Shown: positions 14,951 to 16,488 of the stretch, piece by piece
Position numbering within the stretch: the first letter of the stretch is position 1
How the letters are laid out: the number at the start of each line of letters is the position of its first letter
Program-made: the position numbers and the translations under genes
Notes under the pieces: model-generated
The model's input: only the letters and a program-made list of their open reading frames with translations
Told to the model about the DNA's origin: nothing
Database searches by the model: none
Assembly: GCA_964427915.1 (NCBI GenBank)
Contig: CAYRWA010000070.1
Coordinates: forward strand, 1-16,488
Direction of reading: 5' to 3'
DNA from: JAGLCW01 sp964427915
GTDB lineage: Bacteria > Caldisericota > Caldisericia > UBA6126
Length of the DNA stretch: 16,488 bases

Positions 14951-15550
14951 ATGAACAAAGAAAACAAGCAGTATTGGTATGAAGAGAATTGGGTCCTTCT
15001 TGTAACCAATCTACTGATACCACCGCTTGGACTTGTTTTATTAGGCAATTCTAGAAACATATCATTGGCATGGAAATGTAGTATTGCCTTGTTGTTATCT
15101 GTTGCTATTGTTTGTTTTGCTGTCCAGTTGACACCTATGTTTTCTACAGATAAAAAAAATGTGACCACTTTCCAAAATCCAATTCAGTATTTCCATATTA
15201 CTTTTGAAGAAGTTTCTACCGTAACGACCCCACAAAACCTTATTGTAAAACCTGCTCAAGAAGAATTTTTCTTGCAAGTTCATTTTGAAATATACAACGA
15301 CAGCGACGAAGAGTTCTTTTATGTTTCTCAACTGGATCAACCATATATATATTCTTCCGACGGCGATCGATTGAATTTTGATGCAACAATTTCTATGGAT
15401 CCATTTGGGAATATTGAGCCAAAAGAAATTCTTTCAGGTTTTTTCCTTTTTCGAATTCCCCCAAATTTTAAAGCGCAAACCTTCTTGATACAAGGGAATT
15501 CATTTTTTATTCCTGAAGAAGTTTTAGAAAAAAAAAGAATTGCATCTTGA
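14951..15550 (+). CDS. Membrane protein with C-terminal DUF4352-like extracellular domain
   Basis: A 199-residue protein with two predicted transmembrane segments (about 14-31 and 42-61, ending in FAVQLTP). Both termini would be on the same side, or the loop is short. A beta-rich domain follows from about 78 to 190. EFFLQVHFEIYNDSDEEF, a later SSDGDRL and EPKEILSGFFLFRIP follow the usual DUF4352/telokin-like order: beta strand, N-x-S-D, dG, then a PGE-type turn and FxxP. Such domains are found on surface-exposed lipoproteins and membrane proteins of Firmicutes, mostly of unknown function. GGGAGAG (14939-14945) supports the start. The family call rests on pattern similarity only. It neighbours the 3D-domain protein divergently, which suggests, but does not show, an envelope-related role. 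Confidence 0.75.
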   Translation: MNKENKQYWYEENWVLLVTNLLIPPLGLVLLGNSRNISLAWKCSIALLLSVAIVCFAVQLTPMFSTDKKNVTTFQNPIQYFHITFEEVSTVTTPQNLIVKPAQEEFFLQVHFEIYNDSDEEFFYVSQLDQPYIYSSDGDRLNFDATISMDPFGNIEPKEILSGFFLFRIPPNFKAQTFLIQGNSFFIPEEVLEKKRIAS

Positions 15551-15622
15551 TAACTGTCGGTGTTTTTCTTATCATGATTAAAAAATTATGTGGAGAAACA
15601 GTAAACTATTAATGAATTGTTA

Positions 15623-15631
15623 TGTTATGAT
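15623..15631 (+). promoter_or_regulatory. Extended -10 promoter for the terminal secreted protein
   Basis: TGTTATGAT matches the extended -10 (TGn-TATGAT) with no clear -35. It lies about 55 bases before the ATG at 15686, giving a leader of some 48 bases with AGGAGG at 15672-15677, the strongest Shine-Dalgarno in the window. Confidence 0.45.
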
Positions 15632-15685
15632 CGTAATGTTTGGTTCCTATTATTGTGACTTTGTTGAGAGTAGGAGGGATCTACT

Positions 15686-16488
15686 ATGAGAAAATTGATG
15701 TCCTACGTTATTGTGCTGGCACTACTGCTTACAACTCTTGCAGTACCTCATTCGGTATCCACAACTGTTGAAGCGGCAACAGGCAACAGGCCTGCAACGT
15801 TTATTGCAAACCGTTTTGTAAAAGTTGGTTTTGATCGTGATGGTTTGCCACTTTACCCGGCTCGAATGTTTCCATGGCAACAAAATGAAAATATTCCCGT
15901 TTGGGGTCGTGACGATTATCCTATGCCGAATGCATTTCAGGCACGAGGAGATCATTCGATCAATGTACCTGCCATTACCGATGAAACGGATGTAGTACCT
16001 GTTGCATGGACTGATGTCTATTTAACAGTTGTACCGGATGGCGGTAATTCTCAAGAATATGACCACTGGTATGTAGTATTGGACTCAGCCGGTCAATTGT
16101 GGTTTGATCCCGATGGTCGATTCCATGATTGCCGATACAACGCCTATACCGACCCTGCTAGCCGTTATTATATTCCCGGCAGCTGTCGAACAAAATCTCA
16201 TGCTTTGCATGGTGATAGGCTTTATATGGTGGACCCAATGTCTGATAACAATACCCAGGGGCCCTATATTATTAATCCCAATCACCGCCTATACAACCCC
16301 AACACGGCGTTAACTTTTCAAGCAAAAGGAACCCGTTACGGCACCCGAAAATGGCAAATTGGATGGTCCGATATGGTGGATTATCCACCCCAGCGCAACA
16401 TCTATGATGCCAATCCTGCCTATGAAAACAGACCCAACGACCAGGATGCTGTTTCGTTTGACCCCACGGTTGTAGAAAACTACCAATG
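15686..16488 (+). CDS. Secreted protein of unknown family (3' end beyond window)
   Basis: The frame is open from the ATG at 15686 to the right edge, giving 267 residues plus two bases. A signal peptide is clear: MRKLMSYVIVLALLLTTLAV, with likely cleavage after VEA near residue 31. The mature part is rich in Pro, Asn, Asp, Trp and Tyr and short of Lys. It contains two similar aspartate loops (FDRDGLPLYP and WFDPDGRFHDC) that could bind calcium, and one Cys pair (DCRYN … GSCRT, residues 150 and 165). No SLH, sortase or enzyme motif is visible in the part present. Local GC is about 43-50% in the lines I counted, against about 37% in a sampled mfd line, and CCC, ACC and GGC codons are frequent. 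With the strong AGGAGG this may mean high expression, or a different origin. I do not recognise the family. Confidence 0.85.
   Translation, partial: MRKLMSYVIVLALLLTTLAVPHSVSTTVEAATGNRPATFIANRFVKVGFDRDGLPLYPARMFPWQQNENIPVWGRDDYPMPNAFQARGDHSINVPAITDETDVVPVAWTDVYLTVVPDGGNSQEYDHWYVVLDSAGQLWFDPDGRFHDCRYNAYTDPASRYYIPGSCRTKSHALHGDRLYMVDPMSDNNTQGPYIINPNHRLYNPNTALTFQAKGTRYGTRKWQIGWSDMVDYPPQRNIYDANPAYENRPNDQDAVSFDPTVVENYQ

Noticed and set aside
15548..15585. Terminator after the DUF4352-like gene (TGATAA/TTATCA pairing)
   Set aside because: The stem is only six AT-rich pairs with a 15-base loop and no U-tract directly after it.
1..16488. CRISPR array, insertion sequence, phage or tRNA genes
   Set aside because: No direct-repeat/spacer pattern, transposase or integrase motif, or tRNA-like cloverleaf was seen on either strand.

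Overview
The window looks like a chromosomal segment of a low-GC Gram-positive bacterium (Bacillota, probably clostridial or a related lineage). Three things point there: strong AGGAGG-type ribosome binding sites, the pth–mfd–mazG gene order familiar from Firmicutes (in Bacillus subtilis: pth, fin, mfd, spoVT, yabM, yabN), and surface proteins with SLH, G5 and 3D domains. No genus can be assigned from the sequence. Neither fin nor spoVT is present between the conserved genes. There are no tRNA or rRNA genes, insertion sequences or CRISPR arrays, and no stretch over 300 bases lacks a gene.

Layout, left to right. A leftward membrane-anchored protein of unknown function (1-597, running off the left edge) is divergent from a rightward housekeeping group: pth (peptidyl-tRNA hydrolase), mfd (transcription-repair coupling factor) and a gene overlapping mfd that encodes an unusual fusion of a PTP/dual-specificity phosphatase-like domain to a complete two-domain MazG. 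Next come an iron-type, YqhD/butanol-dehydrogenase-like alcohol dehydrogenase, a secreted SLH-domain cell-wall protein and a cytoplasmic bacterial tyrosine kinase (BY-kinase) with a tandem Gly-Tyr tail.

The kinase gene ends against a leftward four-gene operon. In transcription order this is proS, a small GT2 glycosyltransferase, a divergent DegV-like protein and a membrane-anchored TPR protein. Its genes overlap or touch, so translation is probably coupled. Upstream of proS, also leftward, is a YabE-like G5–3D cell-wall protein. Divergent from it are a small membrane protein with a DUF4352-like outer domain and then a secreted protein of unknown family that runs off the right edge and is visibly GC-richer than its neighbours.

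How the genes relate: pth, mfd and the MazG fusion are information-processing and nucleotide-sanitising functions. Most of the rest concerns the cell envelope (SLH protein, BY-kinase, glycosyltransferase, TPR membrane protein, 3D protein, secreted proteins). The most unusual points are the phosphatase–MazG fusion, whose active-site loop carries Ala where most PTPs have Ser/Thr; the tightly packed operon joining proS to envelope-type genes; and the zero-gap convergence of the kinase and TPR genes.
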